This document shows positions 20,061 through 30,296 of a DNA stretch of 64,000 nucleotides, piece by piece. Within the stretch, counting starts at the first letter, position 1. Every line of letters starts with the position of its first letter. Both the position numbers and the translations under genes were made by a program. A model generated the notes under the pieces. It ran no database searches. It saw only the letters and a program-made list of their open reading frames with translations, and was not told where the DNA came from. Source of the DNA: CAVVYV01 sp963752585 (GTDB lineage Bacteria; Actinomycetota; Thermoleophilia; Solirubrobacterales; 70-9); contig CAVVYV010000008.1 in the NCBI GenBank assembly GCA_963752585.1, positions 434,001 to 498,000 on the forward strand, written 5' to 3'.

Positions 20061-21533
20061 TTGCCAACTTCAAGCGTTGTCGGGAGGATCGCCGCGGTGG
20101 TGGCACTGGTCGGCGCCGTGGTCGTCCTCCTGCTCCTGGTGGTCGGCGGCGGCTCGGCCTACACCGTCACCGCCCAGTTCGAGAACGCCTCCCAGCTCGT
20201 CCCCGGGAACACCGTCAACGTCGCCGGGGTCGCCGCCGGCTCGATCAAGGAGATCACCCTCGCCGACGACGGCCAGGCCGAGGTGAAGCTCGAGGTCTCC
20301 GAGGAGTACGCCCCGCTCCCGGAGGGGACCCAGGCCACCGTCCGCTCCCAGTCGCTCTCGGGGGTCGCCAACCGCTACGTCGATTTGAGCCTCCCCGCGG
20401 AGCCCGCCGACGGGAAGACGATCGCCGACGGCGGGGTGATCACCCAGCTCAACACCACCTCCGAGGTGGACCTCGATCAGCTCTTCAACACCCTCGACGA
20501 GGAGACGGTCGCATCGCTTAAGTCGGTGATCAAGGGCTTCGCCCGCTCCTACGACGGGGTCGGCCCCCAAGCGAACCGGGGCTTCTACTACCTGAACCCG
20601 TTCCTCTCCACCTCGCGGCGGGTCTTTGGCGAGCTCAACTCCGACCAGCAGGCGCTCGAGTCGCTGATCGTCGACGGCGCCTCGCTCACCGGAGCGCTCG
20701 CCGAGCGCGGCCCCGACCTCGAGGCCCTGATTGGGAACCTCGACCAGATGATGGGGGCGATCGGGCGCCAGGAGACCTCGCTCGCCTCGGCGATCGGCCA
20801 GTTCCCCGACTTCATGCGCCAGTTCAACACCACCGCCTTCAACCTCCGCGCCGCCCTCGACGACGTCGACCCGCTGATCACCGCCTCCCGCCCGGTCGCC
20901 CGAAAGCTCCAGCCGTTCGCGAAGCGCCTCCGGGGCTTCGCCCGCGACGCGGTCCCGACCGTCCGCGACCTCGACTCGATCGTCAAGGCCCCGGGCGCCG
21001 CCAACGATCTGATCGAGCTCACCGAGCTTCAGGTGCCGCTCGCCGAGATCGGGGTCGGCCCGGTGAACCGAAACGGCGCCTCCCGCGCCGGCGCCCTGCC
21101 GGAGTCGGCAACCGCGCTCGGCCCCGACTGCCCCAACTGCACCGGCCCCAGCGACGACGGCGGCCTCGACCAGCTCGCCTTCTTCCGCCCGTACCTCACC
21201 GAGGAGGCGATCACCGGCTGGTTCGACGACTTCAGCCACTCCGGCTTCCCGGACTCGATCGGGGCAGTCGGCCGCATCAACGCGACCTTCAACACCTTCA
21301 CCCCCGCCATCCTGCCGTCGGGGATCCCCCTCTTCGACGTCATCGGCCAGGCGCCGGGCGACCCGTTCGACGTGGTCGACGTCGGCAACGCCGCGCGCTG
21401 CCCGGGCGCCAACGTCCACGGCAGCCAGCTCTCCGGCACCGAGACCACCCAGCTCGACTACCAGGGCGACCCCTACCTGCAAGGCGGGTCGCTCGACTGC
21501 GATGTGAACCAGACCCTGCCGGGTTCGCCATGA
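20061..21533 (+). CDS. MCE family protein, first of six (MceA position)
   Basis: About 490 aa, intact. A single N-terminal membrane anchor (AAVVALVGAVVVLLLLVVGG) precedes one MCE/MlaD domain (about residues 33-110: FENASQLVPGNTVNVAGVAA...SLSGVANRYVDLSL). A long helical segment with repeated amphipathic LDxxxPLI-type patterns follows. TTG 20061 is chosen because AGGAGCGAGAGG precedes it and the protein then begins LPTSSVVGRIAA. MCE proteins form hexameric rings or tubes that carry lipids across the envelope. It overlaps the next gene by ATGA. Confidence 0.85.
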   Translation: MPTSSVVGRIAAVVALVGAVVVLLLLVVGGGSAYTVTAQFENASQLVPGNTVNVAGVAAGSIKEITLADDGQAEVKLEVSEEYAPLPEGTQATVRSQSLSGVANRYVDLSLPAEPADGKTIADGGVITQLNTTSEVDLDQLFNTLDEETVASLKSVIKGFARSYDGVGPQANRGFYYLNPFLSTSRRVFGELNSDQQALESLIVDGASLTGALAERGPDLEALIGNLDQMMGAIGRQETSLASAIGQFPDFMRQFNTTAFNLRAALDDVDPLITASRPVARKLQPFAKRLRGFARDAVPTVRDLDSIVKAPGAANDLIELTELQVPLAEIGVGPVNRNGASRAGALPESATALGPDCPNCTGPSDDGGLDQLAFFRPYLTEEAITGWFDDFSHSGFPDSIGAVGRINATFNTFTPAILPSGIPLFDVIGQAPGDPFDVVDVGNAARCPGANVHGSQLSGTETTQLDYQGDPYLQGGSLDCDVNQTLPGSP

Positions 21534-23447
21534 GGAGGATCGCGCTCATCCTCGGGCTCCTCGCCACCACCGCGGTCACGGTCGCCGCCACCGCGGGCGC
21601 CGACGACAAGCGCACCTACCAGGCCGAGCTCTTCAACGCCTTCGGCCTGGTCACGGGCTCGGAGCTCCGGATCGCCGGGGTCAAGGCGGGGGACATCACC
21701 GACCTCGACATCACCGAGCAGAAGACGGCGCTGGTCACCTTCGACGTCGGGCCCGGCTTCCCCGACCTGAAGTCCGACGCCAGCTGCTCATCGGAGCCGC
21801 AGTCGCTGATCGCCGAGTACTTCCTCGACTGCCAGCCGGGGACCAGCGACCAGCCCCTCGAGACCCCGATCGCGGCCGCGAACAACCAGACCACGGTCCA
21901 GAACGACCTCGTCAACAACACCCTCCGCGAGCCCTTCAAGCGGCGCTTCCAGCTGCTGATCAACGAGTTCGGGACGGCGCTGACGGGGAACGCCGAGAAC
22001 CTAAACGCCGCGATCCGCTCGGGCGCGCCCGCGCTCCGCGAGCTCGGCGCGGTGCTCAAGATCCTCGGCCGCCAGAACACGATTATCGCCCAGCTGAACG
22101 CCGACTCCGACGTGATCTTCGAGCGACTCACCGCCCGCCGCGAGCAGGTCGTCGACTTCATCGATGAGGCCGAGGACACGGCGCGAGTCTCGGCCGACCG
22201 CCGGGATGACCTCTCACGCGACTTCGACCTGCTCGACGACTTCCTCTTCGAGCTCAACCCGGTGATGGTCGAGCTCGGCAACCTGGCGAGGGAGCAGACC
22301 CCCTTGCTGATCGACTTGAGGGCGGCGGCGCCCGGGCTGAACAAGCTCGCCAAGAACCTCCCTGGGTTCAACGAGGGCACCCGCGTCTCGCTGAACTCGC
22401 TGGGCCGGGCGTCGATACCCGGGCGCGTGGCCCTCGCCAACGCCAGCGACGAGATCTCGGCGCTCAACGACACCGCCCTGAGGGCCTTCCCCGCTGCCGA
22501 CCAGGTGGCCCGGTTCCTGCAGAGCGTCGATGACCCGGCCAACGCCGTCGAGGAGGACTGCGACGCGCGCTACGACCTCCGCGAGCAGCCCGGCGAGGCC
22601 GACCGCCGCGTCGGGATCCTGAACCAGAAGCTCGGCGTCACCCTCTCCGGCTCCCATAACATCCCGGCGAATCCGGCGATCGGTGATCTCGGCTGCGACC
22701 TCCCGGGGTCGCCGGGCAACCCGGGCTACACCGGCCTCGAGGGCCTGCTCAACTACGCCTACGTCCAGCCGGCGTCGCTGAACCTCTTCGACTCCGCGGG
22801 CCACGCTCTGCAGCTCCATCTCGTCGGCGCCGCCGACGCGAGCGAGCGCAGCGGCGAGTGCGGCCACGTCACCAACGAGAACCAGTGGCGGACGGCGGCC
22901 CTCTTCGACGGCCCGGGGTCGGCCGATGATCACACGCGCGACCCGCGCCAGGCCGTCCATTGCGCCGGCCCCCTCGGCGACTATCAGCCGGGGGTCAGCG
23001 AGGGGACCGTCGTCACCACCGGGGCGGACGCCGGCCTCACCGACTTCACCCCCGGCGTCCCCGGCGGCCAGCTGCGCAGGTACGACAGCTCGGTCTGTCC
23101 CGACGGGAGCACCTGGCTCTCGATCTGCGATCCCCTCATTTCCAACCCCTACTCCGCCGGCTTCCGGACCACCGCCACGGCGCCGACCGCGCCGAACGGC
23201 GGCCAGGAGCCGAGCCAGCCCGGCGTCCCCCAGGACGAGCTGACCCCGAAGGAGATCCGCGAGATCCTCGGGCTGCCGCCCAAGGCGCCGATCCCGCCCA
23301 ACATCCCCAACGTCCCGAACGTCCCGAACATCCCGACCATCCCGACGCTGCCGACCCTCCCCAACCTCCCGGGCCTGCGGCGCCCCGCTTGGAGGCAGCC
23401 CGAATACGACCGGCGACAACCTCCTCGGCTTCCTCCTCGGACCATGA
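21530..23447 (+). CDS. MCE family protein, second of six (C-terminal frameshift)
   Basis: Starts with ATG in the ATGA overlap at 21530. Hydrophobic N-terminus IALILGLLATTAVTVAATAG. The MCE domain is FNAFGLVTGSELRIAGVKAGD...LVTFDVG. A helical tube region follows, then a Cys-containing domain. A Pro/Asn/Ile repeat follows (IPPNIPNVPNVPNIPTIPTL). Near 23390 one inserted base moves the frame; the next frame ends GDNLLGFLLGP with TGA at 23445-23447, which looks like the native end. In the literal frame the protein reads on to 23482. About 639 aa, long for the family because of the extra C-terminal domain. Confidence 0.82.
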
Positions 23448-23481
23448 CGATCGCGATCACAAGACGACTGGAGCGGGGCTG

Positions 23482-25183
23482 ATGGGCGGCCGCGGACAGG
23501 TGCGCTCGCTGGCGGCCTCGCCGACGATGGTCGGCGCGATCACGACCCTGATCGTGATCGTCGCCGTCTTCCTCGCCTACAACGCAAACCAGGGCCTTCC
23601 CTTCGTCCCGGTCTACCGGGTCTCGGCGGAGATGTGCAACGCGGGCCGGATGGCGCCGAACAACGAGGTGAGGATCGGCGGCAGCCGGGTCGGCGTGATC
23701 GAGTCGGTCGAGACGATCCCCCTCGACCAGGCGAGCGGCTGCCAGACGGTGGGGGGTGACTCGGCGACCGCGGCGGCGAGGCTCAACCTGAAGCTCGACG
23801 AGACCGCCAAGCCGCTGCCCGAGGACTCGACCGTGCGGGTCCGCTACCGCTCCTCGTTCGGGCTCAAGTACCTCGAGGTCGAGCGGGGCGCCGGCGCCGG
23901 GCTGCCCGAGGGGGGCAACCTGCCGCTCGCCCAGGCCGAGGAGCAGACCGAGTTCGACGACATCAGCAACACCTTCGACACCGCGACGCGGGAGAACAGC
24001 CGGATCGTGCTCGAGGGCTTCGGCAACGCCTTCGCGGCCCGGGGCGCCTCGCTCAACCTGGCGATCGAGTCGCTCAACCCCCTGTTCCAGAACCTGCAGC
24101 CAGTCGCAAAGGCGCTCAGCGACCCGACCACGCAGCTCGAGAACTTCTTCCCCGAGCTCGGGGACGCGGCGCGGATCGTCGCCCCGGTCGCGGTCGACAA
24201 CGCGGAGCAGTTCGTCAACGGGGCGATCGCCTTCAGGCGCGATCTCCGCCGACGAGGAGGCGCTCAGGGACACGATCTCCACCGGCGTCTCGACGCTCGA
24301 GACCGGGATCCGCTCACTCCCGGTCCAGGCCCCCTTCCTCCGCGACTTCGCCGAGTTCTCCCGGCTCCTGCGGCCCGGCGTCCGCGACCTCCGGGCCGCG
24401 CTCCCGATCCTCAACGACGTCGTCGCCAAGGGCGCCAAGGTCCTGCCGCGCACTGTGCAGATGAACACCGATCTCCAGGCTGCCTTCGTCAAGCTCGAGG
24501 AGCTGGTCAACGCGGGCAGGACATCCCTGCCGAACGGGGGGGCGCCGGCTGGAACGGCCACCCTGGCGAGCCTCCAGAGGCTAGGCACCACCTTCGACCA
24601 GGTCAACAGCGCCGGCTCCAAGATCATCCCCGCCCAGACGGTCTGCAACTACTGGAACTACTGGTTCCAGTACCTCCCCGAGCACTTCTCCGGGCAGACC
24701 AGCTTCGGCCTCGCCGAGCGGCTGATCGGGCCGGGGACGAACGGCCTGAGCACCCCAGAGGAGTTCCCGCGCAACCACCTGATCTCGGGCGCGGGCTCGC
24801 AGGCGGACGGGCGGTACTCGGACTTCTACACGCCCCCGCCCCGGGACCCGCCCAAGCAGGAGCCGGCGGGCAACTTCGACCCGCTGCACGCCAACGCCAA
24901 TACCGCCGAGGATCCTCCCGGTCCTGGGGATCCGGCCGACGAGGTGGAGCAGATAATCGTGCACGGAAGCGCCTACGGCCCCAGCGGCACCGAGTCGGTC
25001 CCCAACTGCCAGGCCGGCCAGTACGGGCTGCCGATGGGCGAGCTGCTCTCCCCAGGGCAGAACCGCGACAGCCCCAACTTCGGCCCCTACAACGTCTCCC
25101 AGGCCGCGGGCGTGCCGGCCTTCGGCCGCACCGACCTCTTCCTGCGCCAGAACGGGGTGAGGGAGTTCTGGGACTCGCCATGA
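23482..25183 (+). CDS. MCE family protein, third of six (one internal frameshift)
   Basis: In-frame ATG 23482 (MGGRGQVRSLAAS). An ATG at 23444, overlapping the previous stop as ATGA and reading MTIAITRRLERG, is probably the original start, lost to an indel near 23475. Anchor VGAITTLIVIVAVFLAY. MCE domain VSAEMCNAGRMAPNNEVRIG...YRSSFGLKYLEVERG. The frame changes near 24241 (AFR then ISADEEALRDTI, one inserted C). It ends FGRTDLFLRQNGVREFWDSP. Cys residues in the C-terminal region suggest disulfides outside the membrane. Confidence 0.82.
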
Positions 25184-26631
25184 CCCCACGCTCGACCGAC
25201 AAGCCCCGCATCTCCAACCTCCAGATCGGGCTGATCGCGCTCGTGGTCACCGTGATCGGCTTCTACCTCGCCTTCGCCAAGTCGATCCCGTTCACCGGCG
25301 ACGGCTACCAGCTGAAGGCGGTCTTCCAGGACGCCCAGAACATCCGGGCGAAGAGCCCTGTTCGGATCGCGGGAGTGGACGTCGGGAAGGTCACCGATGT
25401 CGAGCACCTCACCGACGAGAGCGGCGACGGCGTCGACGCCGCGGTGGTGACGATGAGCCTCGACGATGCGGCGCGCCCGATCCGCGAGGACGCGACCCTG
25501 GCGCTGCGGCCGCGGCTCTTCCTCGAGGGCAACCTCTTCGTCGATATGAGCCCGGGCACCCCCCAGGCGGCCGAGCTGGAGAGCGGCTCGGTGATCCCCC
25601 TCGAGCAGACCCAGATCTCGGTCCAGTTCGACCAGGTGCTCACCTCGCTCCAGGCGCCGGTGCGCGAGAGCCTCCAGGTCTTCCTGAAGGAGTTCGGGAC
25701 GGCCCTCTGCGGCGCGAGCCCGCCAGAGGAGGGATGCGAGGCCGGCTCCGGCGGCGAGGGCTTCCGGGAGTCCTTCCGAACCTCGCCCGCCGCCTACGGA
25801 TCAACCGCCCAGGTGAACGAGGCGCTGCTCGGGACCCAGCCCGGAGACCTCGTCGGCACCGTCCGAAATCTCGGCAAGACGATCGAGGCGCTCGACCGCA
25901 ACCAGACCCAGCTCCAGGACCTGGTCACGAACTTCAGGATCGTCACCGGCTCGTTCGCGGCCGAGAGCGACGCGCTCGAGCAGGCGATCGTCGAGCTGCC
26001 GCAGGCGCTCGCCGAGGGCCGCCCGGCGCTGGCGAAGCTCAACACCGCCTTCCCCCAGCTGCGGGCGTTCTCGCGCGAGTTGCTCCCCGGGGTGCGGGCC
26101 GCCAACAAGGCCCTCGACGACGCCACCCCGTGGATCGGCCAGCTCCGGGCGCTGATCTCCGAGGACGAGCTGCGCGGCCTGGTCGCGGACCTCCGCCCGA
26201 CGATCCCCGAGCTCGCCCGCCTCGCCCAGACCTCGCTCCCGTTCCTCGAGGAGTCGCGGGCGCTCTCCTCCTGCTTCAACCAGGTCGTGATCCCCTGGGG
26301 CAACACCGACGTCCCGGCGGATGAGACAGGGGTCACCGACCCCGTGTACAAGCTGACCGGCTACGGGCTGACCGGCGTCGCCGGCGAGAGCCGCTCCGGC
26401 GACGGGCAGGGGCAGTGGTTCCGCGTGCTCGGCTCGGGCGGCGGCTCCACCGCCCCCACCGACGCGATCCCGACCGACGCCGGCCCGGTCTCCGGGATCA
26501 CCAACGGGCTCACCGGGACCCAGCCCGCGATGACCTCCTCGGCGAAGACCCCCTTCCGCCCTGACGTCGCCTGCGAGACGCAGGACAGGCCCAACTTCGA
26601 ATCCCCCGTGGGCGGAGCACCAGCACCATGA
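25180..26631 (+). CDS. MCE family protein, fourth of six
   Basis: 483 aa, intact; ATGA overlap at both ends. Anchor LQIGLIALVVTVIGFYLAFA. MCE domain about residues 42-130 (FQDAQNIRAKSPVRIAGVDV...RLFLEGNLFVDMSPG). A tube-forming helical region with repeated Leu heptads (LGKTIEALDRNQTQLQDL) leads into a C-terminal Gly/Thr-rich extension with paired Cys (SSCFNQ...VACETQ). A lipid-conducting subunit with the neighbouring MCE proteins is the expected role. Confidence 0.86.
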   Translation: MTPRSTDKPRISNLQIGLIALVVTVIGFYLAFAKSIPFTGDGYQLKAVFQDAQNIRAKSPVRIAGVDVGKVTDVEHLTDESGDGVDAAVVTMSLDDAARPIREDATLALRPRLFLEGNLFVDMSPGTPQAAELESGSVIPLEQTQISVQFDQVLTSLQAPVRESLQVFLKEFGTALCGASPPEEGCEAGSGGEGFRESFRTSPAAYGSTAQVNEALLGTQPGDLVGTVRNLGKTIEALDRNQTQLQDLVTNFRIVTGSFAAESDALEQAIVELPQALAEGRPALAKLNTAFPQLRAFSRELLPGVRAANKALDDATPWIGQLRALISEDELRGLVADLRPTIPELARLAQTSLPFLEESRALSSCFNQVVIPWGNTDVPADETGVTDPVYKLTGYGLTGVAGESRSGDGQGQWFRVLGSGGGSTAPTDAIPTDAGPVSGITNGLTGTQPAMTSSAKTPFRPDVACETQDRPNFESPVGGAPAP

Positions 26632-27988
26632 CCAAGGCGATCCGAGATCACCTCCGCGACTTCCTCGCCATCCTCGGGCTGATCGTCGTCGGGCTGCTCG
26701 CGACCTGGATCATCGTCCAGAACGAGCGCCTCAGGATCCCGGTGCTCGAGGAGCGGCCGTTCGAGCTGAAGGCCGAGATGGAGACGGCCCAGGCCGTCAC
26801 CCCCGGCCAGGGACAGACGGTCAGGGTCGCCGGGGTCAGGGTCGGCGACATCGGCAAGGTCGAGTACGACGACGGCAACGCGGTGGTGACGATGGACATC
26901 GACCGCGAGTTCCTGCCGGTCTACCAGGACGCGACCATCCTCCTCCGTCCGAAGACCGGCCTCAAGGACATGTTCCTCGAGCTCGACCCCGGCACCCAGG
27001 CCGCCGGCGAGTACGAGGAGGGGGACACGATCCCGGTCGCGAACACGGCGCCCGACGTCAACCTCGACGAGGTCCTCCAGCTCCTCGACACCGACACCCG
27101 CGAGCTACCTGCGGATGCTGCTCACCGCCGGCGGCGAGGGGCTCAACGGCCGCGGCAAGGAGCTCGGAGAGCTCCTCGGCAGCCTCGGCCCGATCAACCG
27201 CGGGCTCGCCAGGCTGAACAGCGAGGTCGCCAAGCGCAAGGAGAACCTCGCCCGGCTGATCCACAACATGAACCTGTTCTTCGGCAGGGTGGGGGAGGCC
27301 GACGAGGAGATCGCCGCCGTGATCGACTCGTCGAACTCGGCGCTGGGCGCGATCGCGGAGCAGGACCTCGACGTCCGGCGCGCCACCAGGCTGCTCGGGC
27401 CCACCCTGCACGAGACTCGCGTGGCCCTCGGCGAAACCAACGAGCTCGCGACCGTGCTCGGACCGACCCTGGGCAGGCTGCGGCCCTTCGCCAGGCGGCT
27501 CGAGGCGGTGAACCTCTCGCTGGGGCGGACCGCCCGCGAGACCTACAGCCCGATCAAGGACCAGATCAGGCCCTTCGTCCAGGTCGCCCGCGGGCCCGTC
27601 CGCGACCTGCGTCCGGCCGCCGCGAACCTCTCCAACGCGACGCCCCGCCTGACCGTGGTCGGCCAGAAGCTGAACAAGCTGTTCAACATGGCCGCCTACA
27701 ACCCGGGCGGGGCGAGCGACTGCCCGACCCTGGCCACTGCACGGAGGACATAGACGGGGACGGGCGGACGACGACCCGCGCGACGAGGGCTATCTCTACT
27801 GGCTGGGCTGGCTCAGCCACGTCGGCAACAGCACCTTCCAGAACCAGGACGCCCACGGCGTCTACCGCCGGGTGTTCCTGGCCGCCACCCAGGAGGCGAC
27901 CTGCGCGATCTTGCAGGACAACCCACTTGCGGACGAGATCGCGGAGTTCGACCAGATCGCCACCGAACTCGGCGGCTGCCCGCCCTAG
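26628..27988 (+). CDS. MCE family protein, fifth of six (three frameshifts)
   Basis: Starts in ATGA at 26628: MTKAIRDHLRDFLAILG, a classical MceA-F opening, then anchor LIVVGLLATWIIV. MCE domain METAQAVTPGQGQTVRVAGV...LRPKTGLKDMFLELDPG. The frame changes near 27107 (DTRE then YLRMLLTAGG, one inserted base), 27735 and 27768 (both fit deleted bases). The native C-terminus is ATELGGCPP with TAG at 27988. About 453 aa joined. Cys pairs (SDCPTPGHC, TCAILQ, GGCPP) lie in the C-terminal domain. Confidence 0.8.
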
Positions 27989-28006
27989 GAGACGAGCGAG
28001 AGGACG

Positions 28007-29776
28007 ATGCAAAAGCAAGCACCATCAGTAGGCAGGATCATGGTCGCGGTCGGCTTCGCGCTGTCCTGCTTCGCCCTGCTGCTCTTCCTCTGGGTCACCT
28101 TCGGCGGTGCGGTCCCGTTCAAGCCCGAGAGCTACCGGTTCACCGCCGACTTCCCGGAGGCGATCACCCTCCAGAAGGAGGCCGACGTCCGAGTCGGCGG
28201 CGTCTCGGTCGGCAAGGTGAAGGACCTCGAGCTGCCCCCCGAGGGCGATGCGACCCGCGCCGTGATCGAGATCGAGCCGCAGTACGCGCCGATCTCCTCC
28301 GATGCGCAGGCGATCCTCCGGTCGAAGACGCTGCTGGGCGAGACCTACGTCGAGCTCACCACCGGCACCCAGAGCGCGGAGCAGGTGGACGCGGGCACGG
28401 GCGACGTAACCGCCCAGTCCGGGGCGATCGACGTCGGGGAGATCTCCGGCGACGACGCGCCGCACGCGATTCCCGAGGGCGGCCATCTCGAGAGCACCCA
28501 GGTCGCCGAGCAGACCCAGATCGACGAGATCTTCAACGGCTTCGACGAGGGGACTCGCCAGGCCTTCCAGCTCTGGATGAAGAACTCGGCGGTCGGGGTA
28601 AACGGCCGGGGGCTCGATCTCAACGACGCCTTCGGCAACATCGGTCCCTTCTCGGCGGACGCGGCCGACGTCCTCGGGACCCTCCGCGAGCAGGAGGAGG
28701 CTCTGCGCTTGCTGGTCCGCAACACCGGCACCGTGTTCGAGGCGCTGACCGCGCGCGAGCAGGCACTGGCCGGAGCGATCGTCGGCACCAACCGCACCTT
28801 CCGGGCGCTCGCCTCGCGCGACGAGGAGCTGGCCGAGACCTTCAGCATCTTCCCGACCTTCAACACCGAGGCTCGTCTCACCCTGGACCGGCTCGAAGGG
28901 TTCGCCAGGAACGCCGGTCCCCTCTTCCGCGACCTCCGCCCGGTGGCGCGCGACATCAGCCCGACGATCCGCGATCTGCGCCGGCTCTCTCCGCACGCCC
29001 GCAGGCTCTTCGACAACCTCGATCCGCTGATCAAGGCCTCGGCGACCGGGCTGCCCGCGCTGCGCGACTTCCTCGAGCAGCTGCGGCCGGTGATGGTCAA
29101 CCTCGATCCCTTCCTCGCCAACTTCAACCCGATCGTCCGCTACCTCGACTACTACGCGCCAGTGGTGACCGACTTCCTCGCCAACCCCGCTGCGGGGACC
29201 GCGGGTGCGCTGCCGCCGATCGCAAGCCAGACCGAGCCGCGCCACCTCTCGCGCCAGCTCTCCAACCTCACCGAGCCCAATGCGGAGTCGCTGTCCGTAT
29301 GGAACAGCCGGCTGCGCAGCAACCGCGGCAACGGCTACCTGCTGCCCTTCGCGATCGCGAGCCCCACGGTGGCCGATCAGGGCGCGGTCTTCCCCAACTT
29401 CGACTGCGAGAACACGCAGGCCACCGGCGGCCTCGGCTCCGGGATGGTCACCCCGGCCACGCTTGCCGGGCCGGCCGGCGGCGGCGGCCCGCCCTCGAAT
29501 CCGCCGACGCAGGAGGGCGTCTACCCGTTCTCCTCGCCGGTGCTGCCCAACCTCGGCGGCGCTACGGGCATCTTCGCCGACCCGATCTTCGATCCCCTGC
29601 CGGACCCCCTGGAGACCCAGCTGGCGGCCATCCCCAATACATTGAGCGGAGTCGGCCCGACGGCGATTCCCGAGGAGACCGCCTTCGCGTCGTGCATAAT
29701 CCAGACCTTCGCACTGGGCAACTTCCCGGCCGCGTTCGGCGGCTCGCGGCTCCCGCAGGTCCTGGCCGACCCCTGA
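28007..29776 (+). CDS. MCE family protein, sixth of six
   Basis: 589 aa, intact; ATG 28007, 18 nt after the previous stop. Anchor IMVAVGFALSCFALLLFLWV. MCE domain about residues 40-115 (FPEAITLQKEADVRVGGVSV...RSKTLLGETYVELTTG). A long helical tube region follows, and the C-terminal domain is Pro/Gly-rich (TLAGPAGGGGPPSNPP). This is the last MCE gene; an SCP2 protein gene follows after 90 nt. Confidence 0.86.
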   Translation: MQKQAPSVGRIMVAVGFALSCFALLLFLWVTFGGAVPFKPESYRFTADFPEAITLQKEADVRVGGVSVGKVKDLELPPEGDATRAVIEIEPQYAPISSDAQAILRSKTLLGETYVELTTGTQSAEQVDAGTGDVTAQSGAIDVGEISGDDAPHAIPEGGHLESTQVAEQTQIDEIFNGFDEGTRQAFQLWMKNSAVGVNGRGLDLNDAFGNIGPFSADAADVLGTLREQEEALRLLVRNTGTVFEALTAREQALAGAIVGTNRTFRALASRDEELAETFSIFPTFNTEARLTLDRLEGFARNAGPLFRDLRPVARDISPTIRDLRRLSPHARRLFDNLDPLIKASATGLPALRDFLEQLRPVMVNLDPFLANFNPIVRYLDYYAPVVTDFLANPAAGTAGALPPIASQTEPRHLSRQLSNLTEPNAESLSVWNSRLRSNRGNGYLLPFAIASPTVADQGAVFPNFDCENTQATGGLGSGMVTPATLAGPAGGGGPPSNPPTQEGVYPFSSPVLPNLGGATGIFADPIFDPLPDPLETQLAAIPNTLSGVGPTAIPEETAFASCIIQTFALGNFPAAFGGSRLPQVLADP

Positions 29777-29866
29777 TAATTCCGCCGGCGGTTCGGCTTC
29801 GCCTCGCCGCTATCGAGGGTTTGCGGCGAACCCATAGGATTTCCCCACCCGACGCGCGAGGAGAGA

Positions 29867-30286
29867 TTGGCCTACTTCAAGGACGCCCAGGCTGTCTACG
29901 ACACGATCGGCAAGCTCTTCGCCGAGTTGGCCAAGGACGAGGAGCTGGCGCCGAAGTTCCGGAAGGCGAACACGATCCTCCAGTACCAGTACCGCGAGCC
30001 CGATTCGAAGATCACCCTTCGCCTCCAGGAGGACCAGCCGGGCGACGTCGACTTCGGCGAGACCGAGATGGAGCCGGAGGTGGTGATGAGCATGGAGGCC
30101 GACACCGCCCACCGCTTCTGGCTCGGCAAGGTGAACGTCACCGTCGCCCTCGCCCGCGGCCAGATCAAGGCCAGGGGGCCGGTGGCGAAGATCCTCAAGC
30201 TCGTGCCCCTGACCAAGCCGGTGTTCCCGCGCTACAAGGCCCAGCTCGAGGCCGACGGTCACGAGGACCTGGTCAACGTCGATTGA
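29867..30286 (+). CDS. SCP2 sterol-carrier-type lipid-binding protein
   Basis: 139 aa. The fold pattern of SCP2 is visible: an N-terminal helix (DAQAVYDTIGKLFAEL), a central sheet (ITLRLQEDQPGDVDFGETEM), and the typical LGKVNVTVALARGQIKARGP segment before the last helix that closes the lipid tunnel. TTG 29867 follows GAGGAGAGA and gives LAYFKDAQ. It probably binds acyl chains or sterol-like lipids in the cytoplasm. Its position directly behind six MCE genes suggests it receives or hands over lipid moved by that system; this is inference. Confidence 0.82.
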   Translation: MAYFKDAQAVYDTIGKLFAELAKDEELAPKFRKANTILQYQYREPDSKITLRLQEDQPGDVDFGETEMEPEVVMSMEADTAHRFWLGKVNVTVALARGQIKARGPVAKILKLVPLTKPVFPRYKAQLEADGHEDLVNVD

Positions 30287-30296
30287 TCACGTCTCT

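Noticed and set aside
23282..23380. Pro/Asn/Ile repeat as a DNA repeat or CRISPR-like array
   Set aside because: It is a degenerate codon-level repeat inside the second MCE protein, without regular spacers; no CRISPR array or insertion sequence was found in the window.
26648..26899. Long antisense reading frames opposite the MCE and other genes
   Set aside because: High-GC codon structure leaves long open frames on the opposite strand; none has a family motif, a start with RBS, or independent structure.
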